Shown here piece after piece: positions 34,401 through 46,283 of a stretch of DNA of 64,000 nucleotides (position 1 is its first letter; each line of letters begins with the position of its first letter). The translations under genes and the position numbers were made by a program. This DNA comes from Mimachlamys varia (lineage: Eukaryota > Mollusca > Bivalvia > Pectinida > Pectinidae): NCBI GenBank assembly GCA_947623455.1, contig OX392532.1, positions 26,510,792 through 26,574,791 on the forward strand. Direction: 5' to 3'. Below the pieces are notes generated by a model that saw nothing but the letters and a program-made list of their open reading frames with translations, had not been told where the DNA came from and made no database searches.

Positions 34401-37400
34401 AACCACCGAGGTGAGGTACAGGTAATATGGGCTATACAGGACATGTAAGTGAGTTACAAACATTGGGTAACCACCGAGGTGAGGTACAGGTAATATGGGT
34501 TATACGGGACAAGTAAGAGAATTACAAACATTGGGTAACCACCGAGGTGAGGTACAGGTAATATAGGCTATACAGGACATGTAAGTGAGTTACAAACATT
34601 TGGTAACCACCGAGGTGAGGTACAGGTAATATGGGTTATACAGAACAAGGAAGAGAGTTACAAACATTGGGTAACCACCGAGGTGAGGTACAGGTAATAT
34701 AGGCTATACAGGACATGTAAGTGAGTTACAAACATTGGGTAACCACCGAGGTGAGGTACGGGTAATATGGGTTATACAGGACCAGTAAGAGAATTACAAA
34801 CATTGGGTAACCACCGAGGTGAGGTACAGGTAATATAGGCTATACAGGACATGTAAGTGAGTTACAAACATTGGGTAACCACCGAGGTGAGGTACGGGTA
34901 ATATGGGTTATACGGGACAAGTAAGAGAATTACAAACATTGGGTAACCACCGAGGTGAGGTACAGGTAATATAGGCTATACAGGACATGTAAGTGAGTTA
35001 CAAACATTTGGTAACCACCGAGGTGAGGTACAGGTAATATGGGTTATACGGCACGTGTAAGTGAGTTACAAACATTTGGTAACCACCGAGGTGAGGTACA
35101 GGTAATATGGGCTATACAGGACATGTAAGTGAGTTACAAACATTGGGTAACCACCGAGGTGAGGTACAGGTAATATGGGTTATACAGGACATGTAAGTGA
35201 GTTACAAACATTGGGTAACCACCGAGGTTAGGTACGGGTAATATGGGTTATACAGAACAAGGAAGAGAGTTACAAACATTTGGTAACCACCGAGGTGAGG
35301 TACAGGTAATATGGGTTATACAGAACAAGGAAGAGAATTACAAACATTGGGTAACCACCGAGGTGAGGTACAGGTAATATGGGCTATACAGGACATGTAA
35401 GTGAGTTACAAACATTGGGTAACCACCGAGGTGAGGTACAGGTAATATGGGTTATACGGGACAAGTAAGAGAATTACAAACATTGGGTAACCACCGAGGT
35501 GAGGTACAGGTAATATAGGCTATACAGGACATGTAAGTGAGTTACAAACATTGGGTAACCACCGAGGTGAGGTACGGGTAATATGGGTTATACAGGACAA
35601 GTAAGAGAATTACAAACATTGGGTAACCACCGAGGTGAGGTACAGGTAATATAGGCTATACAGGACATGTAAGTGAGTTACAAACATTGGGTAACCACCG
35701 AGGTGAGGTACGGGTAATATGGGTTATACAGGACAAGTAAGAGAATTACAAACATTGGGTAACCACCGAGGTGAGGTACAGGTAATATAGGCTATACAGG
35801 ACATGTAAGTGAGTTACAAACATTGGGTAACCACCGAGGTGAGGTACGGGTAATATGGGTTATACGGGACAAGTAAGAGAATTACAAACATTGGGTAACC
35901 ACCGAGGTGAGGTACAGGTAATATAGGCTATACAGGACATGTAAGTGAGTTACAAACATTTGGTAACCACCGAGGTGAGGTACAGGTAATATGGGTTATA
36001 CGGCACGTGTAAGTGAGTTACAAACATTGGGTAACCACCGAGGTGAGGTACAGGTAATATGGGCTATACAGGACATGTAAGTGAGTTACAAACATTGGGT
36101 AACCACCGAGATGAGGTACAGGTAATATGGGTTATACAGGACATGTAAGTGAGTTACAAACATTGGGTAACCACCGAGGTGAGGTACAGGTAATATGGGT
36201 TATACAGAACAAGGAAGAGAGTTACAAACATTGGGTAACCACCGAGGTGAGGTACAGGTAATATAGGCTATACAGGACATGTAAGTGAGTTACAAACATT
36301 TGGTAACCACCGAGGTGAGGTACAGGTAATATGGGTTATACAGGACATGTAAGTGAGTTACAAACATTGGGTAACCACCGAGGTGAGGTACAGGTAATAT
36401 AGGCTATACGGGACATGTAAGTGAGTTACAAACATTGGGTAACCACCGAGGTGAGGTACGGGTAATATGGGTTATACGGGACAAGTAAGAGAATTACAAA
36501 CATTGGGTAACCACCGAGGTGAGGTACAGGTAATATAGGCTATACAGGACATGTAAGTGAGTTACAAACATTTGGTAACCACCGAGGTGAGGTACAGGTA
36601 ATATGGGTTATACGGCACGTGTAAGTGAGTTACAAACATTGGGTAACCACCGAGGTGAGGTACAGGTAATATGGGCTATACAGGACATGTAAGTGAGTTA
36701 CAAACATTGGGTAACCACCGAGGTGAGGTACAGGTAATATGGGTTATACAGGACATGTAAGTGAGTTACAAACATTGGGTAACCACCGAGGTGAGGTACA
36801 GGTAATATGGGTTATACAGAACAAGGAAGAGAATTACAAACATTGGGTAACCACCGAGGTGAGGTACAGGTAATATGGGCTATACAGGACATGTAAGTGA
36901 GTTACAAACATTGGGTAACCACCGAGGTGAGGTACAGGTAATATGGGTTATACGGGACAAGTAAGAGAATTACAAACATTGGGTAACCACCGAGGTGAGG
37001 TACAGGTAATATAGGCTATACAGGACATGTAAGTGAGTTACAAACATTTGGTAACCACCGAGGTGAGGTACAGGTAATATGGGTTATACAGAACAAGGAA
37101 GAGAGTTACAAACATTGGGTAACCACCGAGGTGAGGTACAGGTAATATAGGCTATACAGGACATGTAAGTGAGTTACAAACATTTGGTAACCACCGAGGT
37201 GAGGTACAGGTAATATGGGTTATACAGGACAAGTAAGAGAATTACAAACATTGGGTAACCACCGAGGTGAGGTACAGGTAATATAGGCTATACGGGACAT
37301 GTAAGTGAGTTACAAACATTGGGTAACCACCGAGGTGAGGTACGGGTAATATGGGTTATACGGGACAAGTAAGAGAATTACAAACATTGGGTAACCACCG

Positions 37401-40400
37401 AGGTGAGGTACAGGTAATATAGGCTATACAGGACATGTAAGTGAGTTACAAACATTTGGTAACCACCGAGGTGAGGTACAGGTAATATGGGTTATACGGC
37501 ACGTGTAAGTGAGTTACAAACATTGGGTAACCACCGAGGTGAGGTACAGGTAATATGGGTTATACAGGACATGTAAGTGAGTTACAAACATTGGGTAACC
37601 ACCGAGGTGAGGTACAGGTAATATGGGTTATACAGGACATGTAAGTGAGTTACAAACATTGGGTAACCACCGAGGTGAGGTACGGGTAATATGGGTTATA
37701 CAGAACAAGGAAGAGAGTTACAAACATTTGGTAACCACCGAGGTGAGGTACAGGTAATATGGGTTATACAGAACAAGGAAGAGAATTACAAACATTGGGT
37801 AACCACCGAGGTGAGGTACAGGTAATATGGGCTATACAGGACATGTAAGTGAGTTACAAACATTGGGTAACCACCGAGGTGAGGTACAGGTAATATGGGT
37901 TATACGGGACAAGTAAGAGAATTACAAACATTGGGTAACCACCGAGGTGAGGTACAGGTAATATAGGCTATACAGGACATGTAAGTGAGTTACAAACATT
38001 GGGTAACCACCGAGGTGAGGTACAGGTAATATGGGTTATACAGAACAAGGAAGAGAGTTACAAACATTGGGTAACCACCGAGGTGAGGTACAGGTAATAT
38101 AGGCTATACAGGACATGTAAGTGAGTTACAAACATTGGGTAACCACCGAGGTGAGGTACGGGTAATATGGGTTATACAGGACAAGTAAGAGAATTACAAA
38201 CATTGGGTAACCACCGAGGTGAGGTACAGGTAATATAGGCTATACAGGACATGTAAGTGAGTTACAAACATTGGGTAACCACCGAGGTGAGGTACGGGTA
38301 ATATGGGTTATACGGGACAAGTAAGAGAATTACAAACATTGGGTAACCACCGAGGTGAGGTACAGGTAATATAGGCTATACAGGACATGTAAGTGAGTTA
38401 CAAACATTTGGTAACCACCGAGGTGAGGTACAGGTAATATGGGTTATACGGCACGTGTAAGTGAGTTACAAACATTGGGTAACCACCGAGGTGAGGTACA
38501 GGTAATATGGGCTATACAGGACATGTAAGTGAGTTACAAATATTGGGTAACCACCGAGGTGAGGTACAGGTAATATGGGTTATACAGGACATGTAAGTGA
38601 GTTACAAACATTGGGTAACCACCGAGGTGAGGTACGGGTAATATGGGTTATACAGAACAAGGAAGAGAGTTACAAACATTTGGTAACCACCGAGGTGAGG
38701 TACAGGTAATATGGGTTATACAGAACAAGGAAGAGAATTACAAACATTTGGTAACCACCGAGGTGAGGTACAGGTAATATGGGTTATACGGGACAAGTAA
38801 GAGAATTACAAACATTGGGTAACCACCGAGGTGAGGTACAGGTAATATAGGCTATACAGGACATGTAAGTGAGTTACAAACATTTGGTAACCACCGAGGT
38901 GAGGTACAGGTAATATGGGTTATACAGAACAAGGAAGAGAGTTACAAACATTGGGTAACCACCGAGGTGAGGTACAGGTAATATAGGCTATACAGGACAT
39001 GTAAGTGAGTTACAAACATTGGGTAACCACCGAGGTGAGGTACGGGTAATATGGGTTATACAGGACAAGTAAGAGAATTACAAACATTGGGTAACCACCG
39101 AGGTGAGGTACAGGTAATATAGGCTATACAGGACATGTAAGTGAGTTACAAACATTGGGTAACCACCGAGGTGAGGTACAGGTAATATGGGTTATACAGG
39201 ACAAGTAAGAGAATTACAAACATTGGGTAACCACCGAGGTGAGGTACAGGTAATATAGGCTATACGGGACATGTAAGTGAGTTACAAACATTGGGTAACC
39301 ACCGAGGTGAGGTACGGGTAATATGGGTTATACGGGACAAGTAAGAGAGTTACAAACATTGGGTAACCACCGAGGTGAGGTACAGGTAATATAGGCTATA
39401 CAGGACATGTAAGTGAGTTACAAACATTTGGTAACCACCGAGGTGAGGTACAGGTAATATGGGTTATACGGCACGTGTAAGTGAGTTACAAACATTGGGT
39501 AACCACCGAGGTGAGGTACAGGTAATATGGGCTATACAGGACATGTAAGTGAGTTACAAACATTGGGTAACCACCGAGGTGAGGTACAGGTAATATGGGT
39601 TATACAGGACATGTAAGTGAGTTACAAACATTGGGTAACCACCGAGGTGAGGTACGGGTAATATGGGTTATACAGAACAAGGAAGAGAGTTACAAACATT
39701 GGGTAACCACCGAGGTGAGGTACAGGTAATATAGGCTATACAGGACATGTAAGTGAGTTACAAACATTTGGTAACCACCGAGGTGAGGTACAGGTAATAT
39801 GGGTTATACAGGACAAGTAAGAGAATTACAAACATTGGGTAACCACCGAGGTGAGGTACAGGTAATATAGGCTATACGGGACATGTAAGTGAGTTACAAA
39901 CATTGGGTAACCACCGAGGTGAGGTACGGGTAATATGGGTTATACGGGACAAGTAAGAGAATTACAAACATTGGGTAACCACCGAGGTGAGGTACAGGTA
40001 ATATAGGCTATACAGGACATGTAAGTGAGTTACAAACATTTGGTAACCACCGAGGTGAGGTACAGGTAATATGGGTTATACGGCACGTGTAAGTGAGTTA
40101 CAAACATTGGGTAACCACCGAGGTGAGGTACGGGTAATATGGGTTATACGGGACAAGTAAGAGAATTACAAACATTGGGTAACCACCGAGGTGAGGTACA
40201 GGTAATATAGGCTATACAGGACATGTAAGTGAGTTACAAACATTTGGTAACCACCGAGGTGAGGTACAGGTAATATGGGTTATACGGCACGTGTAAGTGA
40301 GTTACAAACATTGGGTAACCACCGAGGTGAGGTACAGGTAATATGGGCTATACAGGACATGTAAGTGAGTTACAAACATTGGGTAACCACCGAGGTGAGG

Positions 40401-41497
40401 TACAGGTAATATGGGTTATACAGGACATGTAAGTGAGTTACAAACATTGGGTAACCACCGAGGTGAGGTACAGGTAATATGGGTTATACAGAACAAGGAA
40501 GAGAGTTACAAACATTGGGTAACCACCGAGGTGAGGTACAGGTAATATGGGCTATACAGGACATGTAAGTGAGTTACAAACATTGGGTAACCACCGAGGT
40601 GAGGTACAGGTAATATGGGTTATACAGAACAAGGAAGAGAGTTACAAACATTGGGTAACCACCGAGGTGAGGTACAGGTAATATGGGCTATACAGGACAT
40701 GTAAGTGAGTTACAAACATTGGGTAACCACCGAGGTGAGGTACAGGTAATATGGGTTATACGGGACAAGTAAGAGAATTACAAACATTGGGTAACCACCG
40801 AGGTGAGGTACAGGTAATATAGGCTATACAGGACATGCAAGTGAGTTACAAACATTGGGTAACCACCAAGGTGAGGTACGGGTAATATGGGTTATACGGG
40901 ACAAGTAAGAGAGTTACAAACATTGGGTAACCACCAAGTTGAGGTACGGGTAATATGGGTTATACAGAATAAGGAAGAGAATTACAAACATTGGGTAACC
41001 ACCGAGGTGAGGTACAGGTAATATAGGCTATACAGGACATGTAAGTGAGTTACAAACATTGGGTAACCACCGAGGTGAGGTACGGGTAATATGGGTTATA
41101 CAGAACAAGGAAGAGAGTTACAAACATTTGGTAACCACCGAGGTGAGGTACAGGTAATATGGGTTATACAGAACAAGGAAGAGAATTACAAACATTGGGT
41201 AACCACCGAGGTGAGGTACAGGTAATATGGGCTATACAGGACATGTAAGTGAGTTACAAACATTGGGTAACCACCGAGGTGAGGTACAGGTAATATGGGT
41301 TATACGGGACAAGTAAGAGAATTACAAACATTGGGTAACCACCGAGGTGAGGTACAGGTAATATAGGCTATACAGGACATGTAAGTGAGTTACAAACATT
41401 TGGTAACCACCGAGGTGAGGTACAGGTAATATGGGTTATACGGCACGTGTAAGTGAGTTACAAACATTGGGTAACCACCGAGGTGAAGTACAGGTAA
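31264..41497 (+). repeat. Satellite array A1, 68-bp monomer, about 150 copies
   Basis: The tandem repeat consists of a 68-bp unit with the core GGTAACCACCGAGGTGAGGT followed by ACAGGTAATATGGGCTATAC and ACATGTAAGTGAGTTACAAA. After a degenerate first 180 bp the units are nearly identical and strictly 68 bp long: the rare variant GGCACGTGT occurs at 32331, 33283, 34167, 35051, 36003, 36615, 37499, 38451, 39471, 40083, 40287 and 41443, and every interval is an exact multiple of 68. Four end variants (GACATGTAAGTGAGT, GACAAGTAAGAGAAT, GAACAAGGAAGAGAAT, GCACGTGTAAGTGAGT) alternate and give a higher-order repeat of about 13-14 monomers. No coding function is likely. Confidence 0.97.
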
Positions 41498-41958
41498 TAC
41501 AGTGGACTCCATTTAATATCACTCCTGTTAATATCACATTCCTCTTTATATCATGTTTTTCCCCAAGCACCATTTTTCTTTCTATATAATCTATGTAAAT
41601 TTTATTTGGTTAATATCATGCATTTTGAGGTGAATTCCTCTTAATATCATGTTTTTGTAACCAATCGCATAAAATATCCAGAAAATGGTGTCATTTCCAT
41701 TGATTTCAGATACAACTTGTACAAAATGTTGCATAGAAAATAACAAATATCCCCAAAAATCATTTTTAATTAAAATAATGTTATCTATATATATATTGAA
41801 ACATCTTCCTATGTACATTAAATAGCTTACTTTTAGCTATGGAGATTGGAAATGCACTAGATTTTGTGGAAAAACATGTTTCTCTTAATGCCACATTCCT
41901 GTTAATATCATGTTTTTGCCTGACAAATGCAACATGATATAAAGAGGAGTGCACTGTA
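41498..41958 (+). mobile_element. TIR element 'TACAGTGGACTCC' (copy 2 of 3), capping array A1
   Basis: It begins TACAGTGGACTCCATTTAAT directly after the partial last A1 monomer (ending GAAGTACAGGTAA) and ends GAGGAGTGCACTGTA. It is 461 bp, the same family as 26014 and 57328. No 68-bp monomer occurs to its right before 46.28 kb. Confidence 0.88.
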
Positions 41959-42379
41959 TATGGTCTGTGATGCCATACATGAAAATCATGTGATTGACTG
42001 GAAAAACTCCAAAGTACTTGAGGAGACAACTGATTTAAAAAGCTATCTTGATACGTTGCAGTGCTAAATCGAGATGAGGGGGCTCACAGACTCTCGCACA
42101 TCTTTAACCAGGTCTTAAACAAAGCGAATGTGAATCGAATCATCTATGTAGAATACTATTGTACATACTCGTAACAGCGTAGACGAAATGGTCAATTTGT
42201 CGTTATCAACTCGTACACAATTTACAGCTACAGCATACAATGTAGGTGTGCATACGCTTAGCTGGTCATTAGGTGTGTAAAATAGTACTTTACTTTACAT
42301 CCTGAAAAAATGTTTACAAGACCCTCTGGTATTGACAAGGAGAACTTAATAATATAAAAAAATAATATTATGAGTCAAT

Positions 42380-44660
42380 GTCACTCATTTGAACTAACTT
42401 TGTAGTCCTTCAACCCAGCATGCTACTGGTCCAACATCAGTTCCTTGGACCTGTTAGTCATTGAGAAGAAGCTCCTATTTAGACATTTGACCCATGCGAC
42501 CTAAAAGGTGCGTATAGGTCATTCATTCGAATCGAGTTGGGGAGAGGTCACTCATTTGAACAAACACAGAAGCTCCTCATGCCAGCATGCTACAGGCCTT
42601 ATATCAGTAACCAACGACTTTTGGTTATTGAGAAGACGTCGCTTGAAGATTTTTATATATTTGACTCATGTGACCTTGAAAATGTGTCAGATTCTTACAC
42701 TTGGTAGTCCCTCATCAAAACATACTACAGACTAAATATTAAGTAACAGCGTTTTTTTGTTATTGATAAGAAGTTACTTGAAGATTTTAAGACACTTGGC
42801 ATCTATGACTTCAAAAGTGGCTACAGAAGGTTATTCATTTAAACAAACTTGCATTGGTAGCCCCTCATTCTAGCATGCAACAGGCCTAATGTCAGTTGCC
42901 AAGACCTGTTTTTGTTTCTGAGATGTTATTGAAATAATTTAAAATATTTGACCCCTGTGACCTTTACCATGAGTCATGGTCATTAACTTGCACAAACCCG
43001 GTATTTTTTTATCCCGACATACTTCAGGCCCAATATCAATACTCTGGGCCTTTTGGTTATTGAGATGAAGTCCTTTGAAGTAAAATATTTACGCCAGCCG
43101 ATGGACGGATGGAGGAACGACGGACGCTGCACCATCGTAATAGCTCACTTTCTCTTTGGGGAGTCGAGCTAAAAAAACAAACCTTACTTTTAGTACCATA
43201 GTATGCATTTTCTGTTTCATCTTGTGTGTTCACTAATAAAATTAGGTTTTAATATATCTATGATCAACAAGAGGACGGTCATCTGGCTATAAAGACAGTC
43301 ACCTATAGCATTTGTGTTGGTTATTGCGAAGTTGTTTAAAAATATTAATAAATTTGACCTTTGTGAGGGCCAATACACAAACTTGGTATCACTTCATCGA
43401 AGTATACCAGCACCAAAACATCAGTACCCTGAGCCTTTCTGTTAATGAAAAGAAGTTGCTGGAAGATTTTTAACACATTTGACACCTATGACCTTGAACG
43501 TTGGTCAATGCCGTTCATTTGAACAAAATACATTATACCTGCTTAATACCAGTACCCTTGGTCTTTGGGTAATTGAGAAGTTGCTTGAAGATTGTAAGAT
43601 ATTTGAGCCCTGTGACCTTGAAAAAAGGGACACATTAGCCCCTCTGACCTTTAAAGAGAGTCAAAGGAGGCACAGTGGTCTAGTAGTACGACGCCGAGCT
43701 CGTGATCGAAGGATTGCGAATTCGAGTCCCGGTCACGGCACTTGTGTTGTATCCTTGAGCAAGATACTTTATTCCGCTTGTTCTAGTCTACTCAGCTGTA
43801 AATGATTACGTGGTTAGGCAGTGCTAGAAATTATAGAATGCTAGCTGTGAGCAGCACCGGTTGTATGCTCCCCAGGGTGTTGAGAACGATATTGGCTTGT
43901 TGGAAAGGCCCAATTACCACGGATAATAATTTGTGAACCACTTTGAGGCGACCTTCAAGTTGTGATAAAGCGCTATATAAGAAACTCGAATTTTTCAATA
44001 AACTTGGTATCCCTACATCCCAGTATGCTAGCAGCAAAATATCAACCCTGAGCATTGTGTTAATGGAATGAAGGTGCTGGAAGATCTTTATACACATTTG
44101 ATCCCTATGACCTTGGAAGTTGGTCAATGCCATTCATTTGAACAAACTTGGTAACCCTTCATTCAAGCATGCTACAAGTCCAATATCAGTACCCATGGCC
44201 TTTCGGTTACTGAGAAGTTTCTTGGAAGATTTCTGAACAAACTTGGTAGCCCGTCATTTAAGTATGCCCAATGTTAGTAGTACCCTAAGCCTTTCGGTTA
44301 CTGATAAGGTTCTAGGAGACCTGAGACATTTGGTCTCTGTGACCTTAAAAGTGGGTCGAGGTCATTCGTTTTAATCATTTTTATTCAAATGAATGCCATT
44401 GACCTTGGGTGACCCTCTTTCAAAGTCACAATGGTCAAATGGTTTATAAATCCTCAAGCAGCTTCTTCCTCATAACCGAGAGAGTCTTAGCGGTGATCAT
44501 GGTCTTAGTAGTGATCATCTAACTATATTTTGTTCGATATTGCGCAGTTGTTTAAATAAATTAACATGTTTGGCCGCTGTGACCTTGAACGTTGGTCAAT
44601 GTCTTTGAACAAACTTGGTATCCCTCCATACCAGCACAATACAATAAGTAACTGAGGCCT
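42380..44660 (+). repeat. Degenerate tandem family, unit about 150 bp
   Basis: Phrases such as GTTATTGAGAAGAAGTTGCTT, GAAGATTTTAAGACATTTGA, CCCTGTGACCTTGAA and TCATTTGAACAAACTTGGTA recur about a dozen times with irregular spacing (near 42460, 42627, 42760, 42917, 43056, 43320, 43443, 43570, 44063, 44208, 44298, 44538). The copies are 60-80% alike by eye. A SINE interrupts the array. Confidence 0.75.
43666..43996 (+). mobile_element. tRNA-headed SINE with 'GCGCTATATAAG' tail
   Basis: The head has GGCACAGTGGTCTAGTAGTA (box A-like) and GCGAATTCGAGTCCCGG (box B-like). The body includes TTGAGCAAGATACTTTATTC and CACCGGTTGTATGCTCC. The tail GATAAAGCGCTATATAAGAA is a LINE-like 3' end used for retrotransposition. 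It inserted into the degenerate tandem family. Confidence 0.85.
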
Positions 44661-46092
44661 TGTTTATGTCACAATAGATCTTGATGCAAGTTTATACTCT
44701 GAACACTCCAGACATCGGGTTTTTGTATGCCATGGCGCGGCGTCTGTCGTCCGTCTGTCAACTTTTCCTATAAATCCCTACTAGTCCTCAACCACACAAC
44801 AGATTTAGTCAGAAACATCCTTTGGGGGAAGGGAACAGATTTTATATAAATGATGCTTCTGATCCCCTTGGGGCTGGAGAGTTGGGACCCAGTAAGGGAG
44901 ATAGAGGAAAAACGGTTTTGATCCCCCATCCTATAAAAATATATACCATTGCTTGGCATAAAGAGACTGACACAATCAGGATATTATCATTGGTCCCGGG
45001 GTGAGCCCAGCCCTTGCAGAATCAATTTCTCATAACTTTTAACCGGTTTAGATCCCCATCCCAAAACTATAAATACAATCGATGGGCATTAAGAAACGAT
45101 CACAATCTTGATATAGATTGGATCCCATGCCCTTGTAGACTTCCTATCCAAATACTATACAATTGCTGGGCATAAAGAGACAAATGCAATCATGATATTA
45201 GCATTGATGTCAGGGTCTGATCACAGCCCCCAGGGACCCAGTTTCTCAGCTGAACTTAAAAACATTCACCAAACTTTAATTTATACAGATATGCCTCAAT
45301 GATTGGGCTTTAGGTCTGTCCCTGTCCATGGGATCTTTTTGGAAAATGTTTTATAGGCCCTCTGGACCTCTTGCTTTTTGTGGGTTTCAGTGTCCCAATA
45401 TTACAGTTGTTATATACAGAAAATCGTCAATTAATGCAATGACAGTTACCTTGCAGATGAGTTAATATTTCAGGGTTACTGTCTAATTCACGGCAGGCAT
45501 TTTATACATGTAGCTTTAAATCCACTGGAATCATTCTGTCTTGTCTGTCGTCAGTAAGTTATCCGGAGATCAAACAGATTTTATTGAAACTTCATTTTAA
45601 TGATCCAGTACGTTATGTAGTTACACACAAGCATTTTAATTTTAAGATTTCAACCATTTTAATGGAGTTACGGTCCTTCATGCAAAATTTAAGAGTCAAA
45701 ATATCTTAAACGAGTACGTATTTCAGTATTCCATTTTGTAAAATGATTACGCTTTTATGGTTTTCCCTGAACAATATAAATGTTCTGGTGTGATTGATCT
45801 TAAACCTTCCATAAATGAGACTGAGATAACGCTAACTGGAATTATTGTTTCACTCTGTTCTGTATTCTTATATGTTCGAAATGGCGGTCATTGCACCCAT
45901 TTTGGATTTTTGACCGGCTGTATCCAACGCCCGACCCTTGCCAAAATGAAAGACATGAATGTATAGGCATACACAGATAATGGATATATTTTAGTTTTGT
46001 TTTGTTCAAAATGGCAACAAAGAAAGCAGTTTTCATCAACTTTTTTATGTTTTAACCTACATTGCAACCGGTTATAAATATCTTTTTCAACT

Positions 46093-46272
46093 CCTTGGAG
46101 AGCATACAACCTGTGCTGTCGTTTCGGCGCTCACATCTAAGCATTCTACAATTTCAAGTACTGCCCGACCACATACTCATATACAGCCAGTAGACTGGAA
46201 CAAGCGGAATGAAATATCTTGCTCAAGGATACAACACAAGTGTCGTGACCGGGACTCGAACTCGCACACTTC
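46093..46272 (-). mobile_element. Truncated SINE, minus strand (same family as 43666-43996)
   Basis: Its reverse complement contains CGAGTTCGAGTCCCGGTCAC, TTGAGCAAGATATTTCATTC and GGTTGTATGCTCTCCAAGG, matching the SINE at 43666. Both the tail and the 5' part of the head (box A) are missing. Array A2 begins about 11 bp from the head-proximal break. Confidence 0.8.
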
Positions 46273-46283
46273 TTTTTTCTATT

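Larger units (their letters stand above)
41959..46283. other. Spacer between the inverted arrays
   Basis: No gene. The region is a mosaic of old repeats: a degenerate tandem family (42380-44660), a plus-strand SINE (43666-43996), a degenerate repeat with TGGCGCGGCGTCTGTCGTCC near 44733, text resembling the 5' repeat of this window near 45860, and a minus-strand SINE (46093-46272). Confidence 0.7.

Noticed and set aside
31264..41497. Array of identical direct repeats with variable short segments, as in a CRISPR array
   Set aside because: Units are contiguous 68-mers with no unique spacers, in a eukaryotic genome with exon-intron genes.
43666..43740. tRNA gene at 43.67 kb
   Set aside because: Boxes A and B are present, but the sequence continues into a SINE body and tail and the arms do not pair as in a functional tRNA.
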